Assembly (NCBI RefSeq): GCF_029961145.1
Contig: NZ_JASBRG010000001.1
Location: 248,001-312,000, forward strand
From: Pinibacter soli
Lineage (GTDB): Bacteria; Bacteroidota; Bacteroidia; Chitinophagales; Chitinophagaceae
DNA length: 64,000 nucleotides
Reading direction: 5' to 3'
The position numbers were made by a program, and so were the translations under genes. The notes beneath the pieces are model-generated. The model searched no databases and was not told the origin of the DNA. It was given only the letters and a program-made list of their open reading frames with translations. Shown here in pieces: positions 25,626 to 33,830 of the stretch (positions within the stretch are counted from its first letter, which is position 1; each line of letters opens with the position of its first letter).

Positions 25626-26429
25626 TTAATTGCATTTCATTTTCTCAAGTTCGATAGAAGCTTTTTGATATCCAAATTTCTTGCTTGCATTTAAATCCTG
25701 ACAAGCAGATGCAAGATCTTCTAATTTCTTATATGACAATCCTCTGTAATAATAAACTTCACCATCGTCCGGACTAATTGAGAGAGAGGCAGAAAAATTA
25801 CTAATAGCTTTTTGAAAAAGTTTCATTGAATAATAAGCAATCCCTCTATTGGCATAGGCTTTTTGACTAGGTTTAATCTTCAGAGAATTGCTAAAATCAT
25901 CAATAGAGCTTTCATATAAGCCCAATTTAAGTTTAGCAAACCCCCTGTTAGAAAAAAATATTAGATTTGACGAATCAATGTTAATTGCTTTAATTTCCAA
26001 ATCTATTGCATCCTTATAGTTACCAAGCATTATTTGTGACGCGGCAATTTGATCCAATATCAACGGGTCTTTAGGATTAATTTTCAACGCACGTAAAGAA
26101 TAATCGTACGCTTTTTTATAATCTTTTTTCATTAGGTAAACTTTACCATAATAGTAAAAGATTTTATCAGTTGCTGGATTAATTAACTGTGAGGAATCCA
26201 AATCTTTAATAGCATTCGAAAAATTTCCGAGAAATGCATACGAAGTACCTCTATACATATAAGACTCTGCTCTATTGTCGTTCAAACTTATTGTCTTTGT
26301 AAACATTTCAATTGCACGAGATAAATCCCCGAAAAGATATTCCTGTTTTGCAGCTTCAAAATTGACTTGTGCTTCACACTTTGTGACGATAATAATTGCG
26401 AATAAAAGAATGAATTTAATTTTTACCAT
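25626..26429 (-). CDS. Exported tetratricopeptide-repeat protein
   Basis: A 267-residue protein with a signal peptide (MVKIKFILLFAIIIVTKCEA) and six to seven TPR units of 34 residues across residues 30-260. Examples are 'AESYMYRGTSYAFLGNFSNAIKDLDSSQLINP' and 'GEVYYYRGLSYKKLEDLASACQDLNASKKFG', with the canonical small residues at positions 8 and 20 of each unit. TPR arrays are protein-binding scaffolds; in the periplasm they assist assembly of envelope complexes. It is upstream of, and six bases from, the barrel-like protein gene. The partner and process are unknown. Confidence 0.88.
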   Translation of the reverse strand: MVKIKFILLFAIIIVTKCEAQVNFEAAKQEYLFGDLSRAIEMFTKTISLNDNRAESYMYRGTSYAFLGNFSNAIKDLDSSQLINPATDKIFYYYGKVYLMKKDYKKAYDYSLRALKINPKDPLILDQIAASQIMLGNYKDAIDLEIKAINIDSSNLIFFSNRGFAKLKLGLYESSIDDFSNSLKIKPSQKAYANRGIAYYSMKLFQKAISNFSASLSISPDDGEVYYYRGLSYKKLEDLASACQDLNASKKFGYQKASIELEKMKCN

Positions 26430-26500
26430 AAAACTTTTTTAATTTCTACCGATATTTATTTTCGCCCACGTTGGTGTTCCCATTAATCAGCAAGATCGCC

Positions 26501-26546
26501 GCTGTTGGTGTGTCGCATAGCCTTGTGCGTTAGCTGCACCAACAGC
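26501..26546. repeat. REP-like hairpin
   Basis: Perfect 10-bp inverted repeat (gctgttggtg at 26501-26510, complement at 26537-26546) around a 26-base loop that contains 'cgcatagccttgtgcgttagc'. The form is that of dispersed extragenic palindromes. A diverged partner without the stem lies near 26916. Confidence 0.55.
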
Positions 26547-26694
26547 TGTTGTATTTACTTTCGGTAATGCGTATTAAATCCCCTTTCATCTTTAGCCGTT
26601 TCATAATACTTAGCTGTTGAATATTTATACTGCTCTGCATACTTACATATACCTGCACGAACAGGGATTATGATGTATATATTTTAGCCACGCT

Positions 26695-26826
26695 ATTCGA
26701 CATGTTCCGCAGGACATGTCGAATAAAAGATAACAAGGGATTTTAAAATCCCTCAATCGACTGATCATTGTTCAATTAAAATCCCATTAAATCTATCATT
26801 CGAGATGTCCTGCGGAACATCTCGAA
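26695..26826. repeat. Composite inverted-repeat element
   Basis: Two palindromic arms face each other. Arm 1 is 26695-26724 (11-bp stem attcgacatgt, loop of 8) and arm 2 is 26799-26826 (10-bp stem ttcgagatgt). The arms are also complementary to each other over 15 bases (26702-26716 with 26806-26820), so the whole 132-bp unit can fold either as two small hairpins or as one long one. In between sits a third palindrome (gggattttaaaatccc, 26737-26752). There is no coding content. Confidence 0.65.
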
Positions 26827-27118
26827 CAGCACTGAAACAATTCATTGGGGCTAATATTTTCTGCGCATCACATTTTTTCTCATATTTTTCTAATTTTTCC
26901 TTCCGAGCTGGCGCGGATATGCCGCATCGCTTATGAGCGTTGCCTATCTGTTCCTTTATTTTTTTTGTACCTACAATCTATCTCGAAATGTATGAACACT
27001 TTTCTACTCATCAAAGTGTTTACAACGGAAAGCCATATACGAGTCTTTCTGTTTTCCCTTGCCGAAGTTTTTCTCAGGACGACGCAGGACAGTTACAAAG
27101 TTGCAAAATCTTAATTTG

Positions 27119-27126
27119 TAGTTTTG
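27119..27126 (+). promoter_or_regulatory. -7 promoter box (TAGTTTTG) for the GH2 gene
   Basis: Exact match to TAnnTTTG, about 90 bases before the chosen GH2 start; a TTG at 27101-27103 is 15 bases upstream, slightly close for a -33 element. If real, transcription starts near 27133, which supports the start codon at 27217 rather than the in-frame ATG-like start at 27124. Confidence 0.45.
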
Positions 27127-27216
27127 AGAGTCCATGCCAAAAACACTCTCGCAAAACGATTATCTTGTTCTGCCTTTTCAATTAAAGCAAAGGGTACGAT
27201 ATCAAAAAAGCTTGCA

Positions 27217-29868
27217 ATGAAAATATTCTCCCGTCCCGTTTTTTACATCCCGGTAATGATAAGTCTGTTTGTCGTAAAATTTACTCATGCACAAAACAGT
27301 GCTCAAAACGAAATAGCGTCCGGTTGGCAAATGAAAGAGGCTGCAAAGGTTACAGCGTCCGGAGCTTTGATTTCGACAACTTCTTTCACTTCGAAAGATT
27401 GGTACGAAGCTGTAGTACCAGGCACCGTACTCACTACGCTCGTGCACAACAAAGTTTATCCGGATCCTTTGTATGGAGAAAATAACAGGCCCGATAAAAT
27501 ACCGGAAACACTTTGCCGTACTGACTATTGGTATAGAGCAGCATTTGCAGTACCCAAAAACTACAACGGAAAAAAAATTTGGCTGAACTTCGACGGTATC
27601 AACTATGAAGCGGATGTGTGGGTAAACGGAAAGCAGGTGGGGAAAATGAAAGGCGCTTTCGCAAGGGGCATTTTTGATATCACCGGCATTGTTTCCGCCG
27701 GCAGTAAAGCAGTAGTTGCGGTACATGTATCTCCGCAACCAAATCCAGGCATCTCGCATGAACACACGATCAAGGATGGGATGGGTCCAAACGGCGGTCA
27801 GTCTGCCATTGACGGCCCCACTTTTCTCTGCTCGATAGGTTGGGACTGGATACCGGCTATTCGTGACCGCAATACAGGCATCTGGCAAAAGGTTTTCCTT
27901 GCATCGACAGGAGCAGTACGCATTAAAGATCCTTTGGTGACAAGTGATGTATCACTGCCAAATCGAAAATCTGCAGATGTGAGCATACGTGCCACCGTAG
28001 AAAATACTACGGACAAACCCGTGCAGGGTATATTGAAAGGTTCGTTCGGCAATGTTGTTTTTGAACAAGCTGTAACCCTCACTGCAAATTCATCCCAGGA
28101 ACTTATTTTTGATCCCCGGAAATTTGCTCAGCTACATGTCAGCAATCCGAACCTTTGGTGGCCAAATGGATATGGCCCGCAAAATCTTTACAACTTGAAA
28201 TTAAGTTTCGAGGTAAATGGCCAATTGTCTGATAGCAAAAACATTTCATTTGGCATTCGCAAAATCACTTACGGTTTAGAAGACGCTGAAAATCTTACAG
28301 TTACTGTGAACGGTGTAAAAGTGTTTTGCAAAGGTGGCAACTGGGGAATGGACGAGGCAATGAAACGGGTGTCCCGCGCACGTTTGGAGGCGCAGGTACG
28401 TATGCACCAGATTGCGAACTATACGATGATCCGTAATTGGGTGGGACAAAGCACCAATGAAGATCTGTATGATCTTTGCGATAAGTATGGCATTATGTTA
28501 TGGGACGAATTTTTCCAGCCAAATCCGGGCGATGGTCCGAACCCAACAGACATCGGATTGTATATTGCCAATGTTAGAGAGAAGATCGTTCGCTTTCGCA
28601 ATCATCCGTCTATTGCTATTTGGTGCGCACGCAATGAAGGTTATCCTCCGGCAAATATCGACAGTGCGTTGCGAAAATTAATGAGAGAACTGGAACCGGT
28701 TCGTCTGTACCAACCAAGCTCTACAGAAGGACGGGGAGTAAATTCAGGGGGACCCTACCGATGGCGCAAACCAGTTGAATACTACACTTTCAATGAAGCT
28801 TTTAAAACAGAGATCGGCAGCATGTCCGTACCTACTCTGCAATCCATTCATGGCATGATGCCAAAGGAGGATTGGGAAGTAATCAATAACGATTGGGCGG
28901 AGCACGATTTTGCCAATGGTGCACAAAAAGGATTAAACTACCGCACAATGATTGACGAGCGATATGGAAAGGTGATCAACCTCGCAGACTTTGTGCGAAA
29001 GGCGCAACTTGCCAACTACGAGGCTTTCAGGGCAATGTATGAAGGGCGAAATGCCAAACTTTTTAATCCTGCAACCGGAGTGATTACGTGGATGAGCAAT
29101 CCGGCACAACCAAGTTTTGTGTGGCAGTTGTACCATCATGACCTTGAGCCAAATGCGTCACTCTTTGCTGTGCGAAAGGGTTGCGAGCCGGTGCATATAC
29201 AATTGAATGAAAAAGAAAACACAGTACAGGTGATCAACAATTTGCCAAATACCTTTAATGGCAAAGCGCAAATAACCGTATACAACCTGGATGGCACGGT
29301 GGTGCTTCAACGATCTGCTGCGGTGTCGGCTGCTGCAAGTTCTGCTACCACCATTGGAAATTTATCCGTGACTGCAAATTCATCAGTGTACTTTGTGCAA
29401 CTAATTTTGAATGACGTGACAGGCAAACAGGTTTCAAACAATTTTTACTGGCAGGCGCTGCCTTCCAATGCTGATAAATTGAGCGACCTTGACAAATTAG
29501 CTGTTGTAAAACTACTGGCAACTGTGAGCAGGGAAGATAAGGGGGGAAAGTGTTTGTTGCATGTTACATTGCGCAACCCAACGACAAAACCCGCACTGAT
29601 GGCGCATTTGCAGTTGTATGGCAAAAAATCGAAAGAGCGTGTATTGCCTGTGTACTATACCGACAACTATATATCGCTGGCACCAAACGAAAGCCGCGCC
29701 ATCACAATTGAAGCAGATGCATCACAGTTGAAAGGTGATCAGCCGCTAATATTAATAGATGGCTGGAATGTCGATGTAGTACCGGTCTCCGGTGCAGCAA
29801 GCATTGAATTAAACAAGGTGTCGCAAGTCTCAACATGGCCACAGACGGGGTTGCCGGTAAAAAAATAG
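27217..29868 (+). CDS. Exported GH2 beta-mannosidase / exo-beta-glucosaminidase-like glycoside hydrolase
   Basis: An 883-residue exported enzyme with a signal peptide (MKIFSRPVFYIPVMISLFVVKFTHA). Domains in order are a sugar-binding jelly-roll ('LNFDGINYEADVWVNGKQVGKMKGAFARGIFDIT'), an Ig-like domain, the (beta/alpha)8 catalytic barrel, and two C-terminal Ig-like domains. The catalytic acid/base is Glu474 in 'CARNEG' and the probable nucleophile is Glu532 in 'KTEIGSMS'. Sequence around both sites ('LWDEFFQPNPGDGPNP', 'SSTEGRGVNSGGPYRW') resembles GH2 beta-mannosidases and exo-glucosaminidases more than LacZ. It would release terminal beta-mannosyl or glucosaminyl units in the periplasm. An AraC regulator follows on the same strand 102 bases away. 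The large degradation locus begins just beyond on the other strand. Confidence 0.9.
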   Translation: MKIFSRPVFYIPVMISLFVVKFTHAQNSAQNEIASGWQMKEAAKVTASGALISTTSFTSKDWYEAVVPGTVLTTLVHNKVYPDPLYGENNRPDKIPETLCRTDYWYRAAFAVPKNYNGKKIWLNFDGINYEADVWVNGKQVGKMKGAFARGIFDITGIVSAGSKAVVAVHVSPQPNPGISHEHTIKDGMGPNGGQSAIDGPTFLCSIGWDWIPAIRDRNTGIWQKVFLASTGAVRIKDPLVTSDVSLPNRKSADVSIRATVENTTDKPVQGILKGSFGNVVFEQAVTLTANSSQELIFDPRKFAQLHVSNPNLWWPNGYGPQNLYNLKLSFEVNGQLSDSKNISFGIRKITYGLEDAENLTVTVNGVKVFCKGGNWGMDEAMKRVSRARLEAQVRMHQIANYTMIRNWVGQSTNEDLYDLCDKYGIMLWDEFFQPNPGDGPNPTDIGLYIANVREKIVRFRNHPSIAIWCARNEGYPPANIDSALRKLMRELEPVRLYQPSSTEGRGVNSGGPYRWRKPVEYYTFNEAFKTEIGSMSVPTLQSIHGMMPKEDWEVINNDWAEHDFANGAQKGLNYRTMIDERYGKVINLADFVRKAQLANYEAFRAMYEGRNAKLFNPATGVITWMSNPAQPSFVWQLYHHDLEPNASLFAVRKGCEPVHIQLNEKENTVQVINNLPNTFNGKAQITVYNLDGTVVLQRSAAVSAAASSATTIGNLSVTANSSVYFVQLILNDVTGKQVSNNFYWQALPSNADKLSDLDKLAVVKLLATVSREDKGGKCLLHVTLRNPTTKPALMAHLQLYGKKSKERVLPVYYTDNYISLAPNESRAITIEADASQLKGDQPLILIDGWNVDVVPVSGAASIELNKVSQVSTWPQTGLPVKK

Positions 29869-29970
29869 TTGGGAGCAAAACAACCACACAAATATTCTGC
29901 CTTTCAACAAAAAAATCACTGAAATTCCACGTATATCCAGTATTTTCCCATTACATAAGATTGTTGTGCC

Positions 29971-30840
29971 ATGAAAGCTATTGAATGCCGCTTGCCGCAG
30001 GAAATTGACAAATCGTTTATAGTATTCCAGGAAAGGGGAACCTACTTCCCTTACCCCTGGCATTACCATCCAGAATACGAGTTGGTGCTTATTACCAAAA
30101 GCACCGGCCGAAGAATGGTGGGCGACCACATTGGTTATTTCGATGAAGAAGACCTTGTTTTCATGGGGCCTGCACTGCCACACGTATGGGTGAACGATGA
30201 AAAATATGCGAATGGCAACGGTGATACTGAAGCCGAAGCGATCGTAATACAATTTGTGGAAGGATTTCTTGGCGATTTCTTTTTAAATATTCCTGAACTG
30301 GAGCCACTAAAAAAAATGCTGCAACGATCCAAACGAGGCATGGCAATCAGTGGCAAGGCACGTGAACAGATCAATTGCCTGATGAAAAAAATGCTGCACC
30401 AAAACGGATTGCAAAGATTATCATCTCTTTTCGCCATTTTCGATATACTCTCCACTTGCAGGGAATATGAGTTGCTTGCAAATCCTAATTACCAACAAAC
30501 GGTACAGGCATCCAACTGCTCAGACAGGTTCAGTAAAATCACTGATCATATCATGCGCAACTTCAGCAGCGATATACCATTGCATGAAATAGCTGCAGTA
30601 GGCAACATGAGCATTACTGCGTTTTGCAACTTTTTTAAACAGCATCACAAAATGACTTTCACGGAATATCTTAATGTTGTGAGGGTGGGCCATGCATGTA
30701 AGCTACTGGGAGAAAAAGATCACAATGTCGTTGGCATTGCCTATGATTGCGGTTATAACTCGCTGGCAAATTTCAACCGCCAATTCAAGAAGATAAAAAA
30801 CATGACACCAAGCGAATACAGGAAAACCTTGTCTATTTAA
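29971..30840 (+). CDS. AraC-family regulator with N-terminal cupin sensor domain
   Basis: A 289-residue protein. Residues 15-95 are a cupin-type arabinose-binding-like domain ('YPWHYHPEYELVLITKSTGRRMVGDHIGYFDEEDLVFMGPALPHVW'), with histidines in the usual ligand-facing positions. Residues 190-289 are the AraC double helix-turn-helix ('ITDHIMRNFSSDIPLHEIAAVGNMSITAFCNFFKQHHKMTFTEYLN', 'GIAYDCGYNSLANFNRQFKKIKNMTPSEYRKTL'). Such regulators activate sugar-utilization genes in response to a mono- or oligosaccharide. Its position between the GH2 gene and the long leftward degradation locus makes both likely targets. The stop codon is only three bases from the stop of the convergent ceramidase-like gene, with no terminator between. 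Confidence 0.92.
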   Translation: MKAIECRLPQEIDKSFIVFQERGTYFPYPWHYHPEYELVLITKSTGRRMVGDHIGYFDEEDLVFMGPALPHVWVNDEKYANGNGDTEAEAIVIQFVEGFLGDFFLNIPELEPLKKMLQRSKRGMAISGKAREQINCLMKKMLHQNGLQRLSSLFAIFDILSTCREYELLANPNYQQTVQASNCSDRFSKITDHIMRNFSSDIPLHEIAAVGNMSITAFCNFFKQHHKMTFTEYLNVVRVGHACKLLGEKDHNVVGIAYDCGYNSLANFNRQFKKIKNMTPSEYRKTLSI

Positions 30841-30843
30841 AAA

Positions 30844-32283
30844 CTATTGTTGCGCTGGTTTCAATTTACGCAACAGATCAACAGCTGCATCTACAAGCAT
30901 TTCACCGGAACCTGGCATCACAATAGAGTTCGTTACTTCGTAACTGCCTTCGGCAAATGCCTTGCGTGTGGGAATATAACTTGTTCTGTTGTTGCACACG
31001 GTAATAACGATTGTATTTTTGAACGGAGAAGCCTTTTTTATAGCAAGTCCGAGCGCTGCAAATATTTCGCCGGGTACGCCAACAATGGCGGTCTCGTTAT
31101 CTATCCTGAACACCTGCACTTCTTCTTCTATTGTTTGCTTGCGTTGTGATAAATTCAAATACTTGCTCATTTCCACACGCTTCAAAAAATCACCCGCTTC
31201 ACCACCCGCATTCTTTACATATGCGCCGGTTTCTTTGGCTTCATACAAACCATTAATGATGATTCTCGCTGAGTCTACTTGTTGCTGCGAAGGAACTTGC
31301 AAAGGCAATGAAACTTTTTGCGACAACATCGCCAGCGCAGGCGCTTTTACCTTTTTCATTTTTGAAACGTTATCGATGACAGTCGAAGCAAGCGCTTTAC
31401 CAAATTGCTGAGGATAGACAGAATCATAGATCGGTAAATCTTTCGTCACATCAATGTGATTCACATCTCCGCAAGGGCCAAGTCCGAAAGCAGAAAAATA
31501 ATTTTTACCGAAATGCTTTTTCAGTGACTGTTCGAGATAATAAGGATAATCAGCGCCGATCTCAGTACCGCCAACGCAATCGGCATGCATGCCAAAAACA
31601 GTAAGGCCTGAAAGAGCTTTTCCAGATTTCGCATCGCAAACCAGTAACATCTCAACATCAGGATCAACGGGTCCTGCGGGAGACACAATGTTTGGATTCA
31701 ATGGGCCGGGGTTGAACATTACCGTTCCGTCTTTCATATAGTAGCGCCGGTTGTGAGAGAAGTTTTGAGTATCAACCAACACCTCCATGACCACCGTATT
31801 CATGTGTGCGTTCGCATTCACAACAGCACGAACAATTTGCTTTTCGAGAAATGTTGGGTAATCATTTTTTTCATGTGTGTCCTCTCCTTTTTGCAATGCT
31901 TTATCATGAAAATAATTTCTTTGAAACCCGTAAAAAAGAGGGCCCGTGTGGCTATGCGTGGCAGCCACTATGATATGACTTATCGGAATGAGCGTCTGCT
32001 CACTGGCCATAGTGCGGGCTTTTGACGAAATATCTGCAGTAATGCCAATAAGATCGCAAAACACAAAAGCGTATTTTTCTTTGCCTTGTTGTAGTACGAT
32101 TGCTTTGGCCCATAATGAATCGTGAATACCGGTAGAAATGATCTCATAAAAATGTCCCGCCAGCCTGCAACCAACAGGCGGCGTAATGTTTGCCTGCGCC
32201 ACACCACTTTTCACAAGCAATTTTTGCGCTTGTGAAAGCATTGGCCACGCCATCAACACAATTATAAAAACCCGAAGTTTCAT
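30844..32283 (-). CDS. Exported neutral-ceramidase-like amidase (N-terminal catalytic domain only)
   Basis: A 479-residue exported protein with a signal peptide (MKLRVFIIVLMAWPMLSQAQ). It follows the catalytic domain of neutral/alkaline ceramidases ('GVAQANITPPVGCRLAGHF', 'FVFCDLIGIT', 'AATHSHTGPLF' with zinc-binding His110 and His112, 'GFGPCGDVNH'). Full-length ceramidases have about 650 residues with a C-terminal immunoglobulin-like domain, which is missing here. The serine nucleophile region, where I would expect a serine before Ala-Asp-Tyr/Trp-Pro, reads 'TEIGADYPYY', so the nucleophile may be replaced by glycine. Bacterial relatives in sugar loci probably cleave amides other than ceramide. 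It is the last gene of a leftward series; the substrate is unknown. Confidence 0.82.
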   Translation of the reverse strand: MKLRVFIIVLMAWPMLSQAQKLLVKSGVAQANITPPVGCRLAGHFYEIISTGIHDSLWAKAIVLQQGKEKYAFVFCDLIGITADISSKARTMASEQTLIPISHIIVAATHSHTGPLFYGFQRNYFHDKALQKGEDTHEKNDYPTFLEKQIVRAVVNANAHMNTVVMEVLVDTQNFSHNRRYYMKDGTVMFNPGPLNPNIVSPAGPVDPDVEMLLVCDAKSGKALSGLTVFGMHADCVGGTEIGADYPYYLEQSLKKHFGKNYFSAFGLGPCGDVNHIDVTKDLPIYDSVYPQQFGKALASTVIDNVSKMKKVKAPALAMLSQKVSLPLQVPSQQQVDSARIIINGLYEAKETGAYVKNAGGEAGDFLKRVEMSKYLNLSQRKQTIEEEVQVFRIDNETAIVGVPGEIFAALGLAIKKASPFKNTIVITVCNNRTSYIPTRKAFAEGSYEVTNSIVMPGSGEMLVDAAVDLLRKLKPAQQ

Positions 32284-32384
32284 TTTTACTTTTTATGCAA
32301 TAACAATGTTTATAATTTATAATCTCAAATACTTACCACTAAGAGTGCCCTTAGTCCCTTAGTTGTGAATGTGAGAGCCCAACA

Positions 32385-32403
32385 TTTTCAAATCTTCAAA
32401 TTA
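32385..32403. repeat. 19-base intergenic repeat copy next to a stop codon
   Basis: The sequence ttttcaaatcttcaaatta is identical to 373-391. Both copies lie immediately after the stop codon of a leftward gene. Confidence 0.6.
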
Positions 32404-33705
32404 TCACATTTTCCTCAACACTTCACCGGCCACTTCAATCGCATGATCAATATCTTCTTGAGTATGCACTGCATTAATGTACCATAAACCTCTTCCAATT
32501 ATACGCACACCACGATCATGCATTGCTGCAATAAATTTTCCCAATCTTGCTTTATCACAAGCCAGCGTATCTCTATGATCTTTGATTACTGCAAGATCTG
32601 TAAATGCAGTATTGAACATTGGTCCCGGCCCCTGCACAAGCAGTTCCTGGCTTGCATCCGCTGCTGCCTTCCTCAAACCTTCCATCAATTGAATTCCCAA
32701 TCGGAACATTCGCTCATAAGGCTGTTCTTTTTCAAGCACCTCAATAGTAGCAAGCGCCGCAGCAATGGTTGGATTGCTGGCGTTCATGGTGCCTGCATGT
32801 ATCACTTTCGCGTCTTCAATCGCATTCATCCATTCTCTCTTTCCCACGATCGCACTGATCGGATAACCACTTCCCATGGCCTTCGCGAAGATGGACATAT
32901 CAGGAGTGATGCCAAAATATTTTTGTGCTCCTGCCAGCGAAAGCCTGAAGCCAGTAATCACCTCGTCAAAAACTAGTGCAATGCCATACTTTGTACACAA
33001 TTCACGCATACCTTCCAAAAAGCCTTGCTCCGGAAGAATACAGCCATTGTTACACATAACCGGCTCAGTGATGATCGCAGCTATTTCATCCTGATATTTT
33101 TCAACAGTTTCTTTTAGCAATGCAAGATCGTTCCATGGAAGAATGATGAACTCATCTTTCGCGTGTTCCGGCAACCCTTCACTCCATGGGTATTTATTAG
33201 GTGCATCACGCTCTCCCAACGCCGCGGCATTTCCAGAAAGTCCCCACGCCACATTATCAAACCATCCATGATAATGCCCTTCGAAACGAAGAAACTTTTT
33301 TCTTCCTGTTTTTGCACGTGCTACGCGAAACGCCGTGTGCACCGCAGATGAGCCATCCAGGCAAAAACGCATTAACTCTGCGGAAGGAATAAGCTTGTTC
33401 AACTTTTCTGCAAGCTCAATCTCTTTTATATGTTGTCCTGCAAACAATTGCCCTTTCTCTGTATAGTCTCCAACACTCTTTAGAACATGAGGGTGAGAAT
33501 GTCCGATGATCAATGGTCCCTGGCTCAACGTAAAATCAAGATATTCGTTGCCATCTACATCGTATATGCGGCTGCCATCTGCATGACTATAAAAAATCGC
33601 ATGCGGATGATTGTATTTTCTAAATTCCGACGAAACGCCTCCTGCCAAAACTTTTTTCGCTCTTTCCAGCAGAGACGCGGATTTCGCGTAAGACACAATC
33701 TCCAT
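32404..33705 (-). CDS. Class III (PLP-dependent) aminotransferase / glutamate-1-semialdehyde aminomutase-like
   Basis: A 433-residue cytoplasmic enzyme of fold type I. It has the HemL-like N-terminus ('LLERAKKVLAGGVSSEFRKYNHPHAIFYSHADGSRIYDVDGNEYLDF'), the phosphate-binding 'DGSSAVHTAFRVARAKTGRKK', the 'VFDEVITGFRLSLAGAQKYFG' Asp that holds the pyridine nitrogen, and the PLP lysine Lys275 in 'FAKAMGSGYP'. Outside heme synthesis, members of this branch act as aminotransferases or aminomutases on hydroxy- or beta-amino acids. Since it lies in a catabolic operon with an MFS carrier, a dehydrogenase and RidA, tetrapyrrole synthesis is unlikely. It would transfer or shift an amino group of a compound imported or released by this locus. 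The substrate is not known. Confidence 0.88.
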   Translation of the reverse strand: MEIVSYAKSASLLERAKKVLAGGVSSEFRKYNHPHAIFYSHADGSRIYDVDGNEYLDFTLSQGPLIIGHSHPHVLKSVGDYTEKGQLFAGQHIKEIELAEKLNKLIPSAELMRFCLDGSSAVHTAFRVARAKTGRKKFLRFEGHYHGWFDNVAWGLSGNAAALGERDAPNKYPWSEGLPEHAKDEFIILPWNDLALLKETVEKYQDEIAAIITEPVMCNNGCILPEQGFLEGMRELCTKYGIALVFDEVITGFRLSLAGAQKYFGITPDMSIFAKAMGSGYPISAIVGKREWMNAIEDAKVIHAGTMNASNPTIAAALATIEVLEKEQPYERMFRLGIQLMEGLRKAAADASQELLVQGPGPMFNTAFTDLAVIKDHRDTLACDKARLGKFIAAMHDRGVRIIGRGLWYINAVHTQEDIDHAIEVAGEVLRKM

Positions 33706-33830
33706 AATCTAATTCGGTTTTAAATGACGTTATGAAAACGCATAAATAAAAAGTCAAAAATCCAGGTACAATCTGCCTGCTTTTTTACGGTCAACTGTCG
33801 CTGGGGTTACAGGGCGAATGCAATTCATCC

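Larger units (their letters stand above)
26430..27216. other. Repeat-rich intergenic region upstream of the GH2 gene
   Basis: Nearly 790 bases without a credible gene. It carries a REP-like hairpin (26501-26546), a composite inverted repeat (26695-26826) and a promoter box at 27119-27126. A frame at 26845-27114 exists but is hydrophobic, low in family character and partly repeat-derived, so it is not called. The block 'gatatgccgcatcgcttatgagcgttgc' near 26916 resembles 'gtgtcgcatagccttgtgcgttagc' near 26510, suggesting two diverged copies of one intergenic repeat. Confidence 0.5.

Noticed and set aside
26501-26826. CRISPR array
   Set aside because: The repeats are inverted and irregular, with no uniform direct repeats or spacers and no cas genes.
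26845-27114. 89-codon frame upstream of GH2
   Set aside because: It is hydrophobic with no recognisable motif and partly overlaps repeat DNA; no promoter or operon context supports it.
32404-33705. Heme-biosynthetic HemL
   Set aside because: The protein is of the HemL-like branch but stands in a catabolic operon away from any heme gene, so tetrapyrrole synthesis is unlikely.
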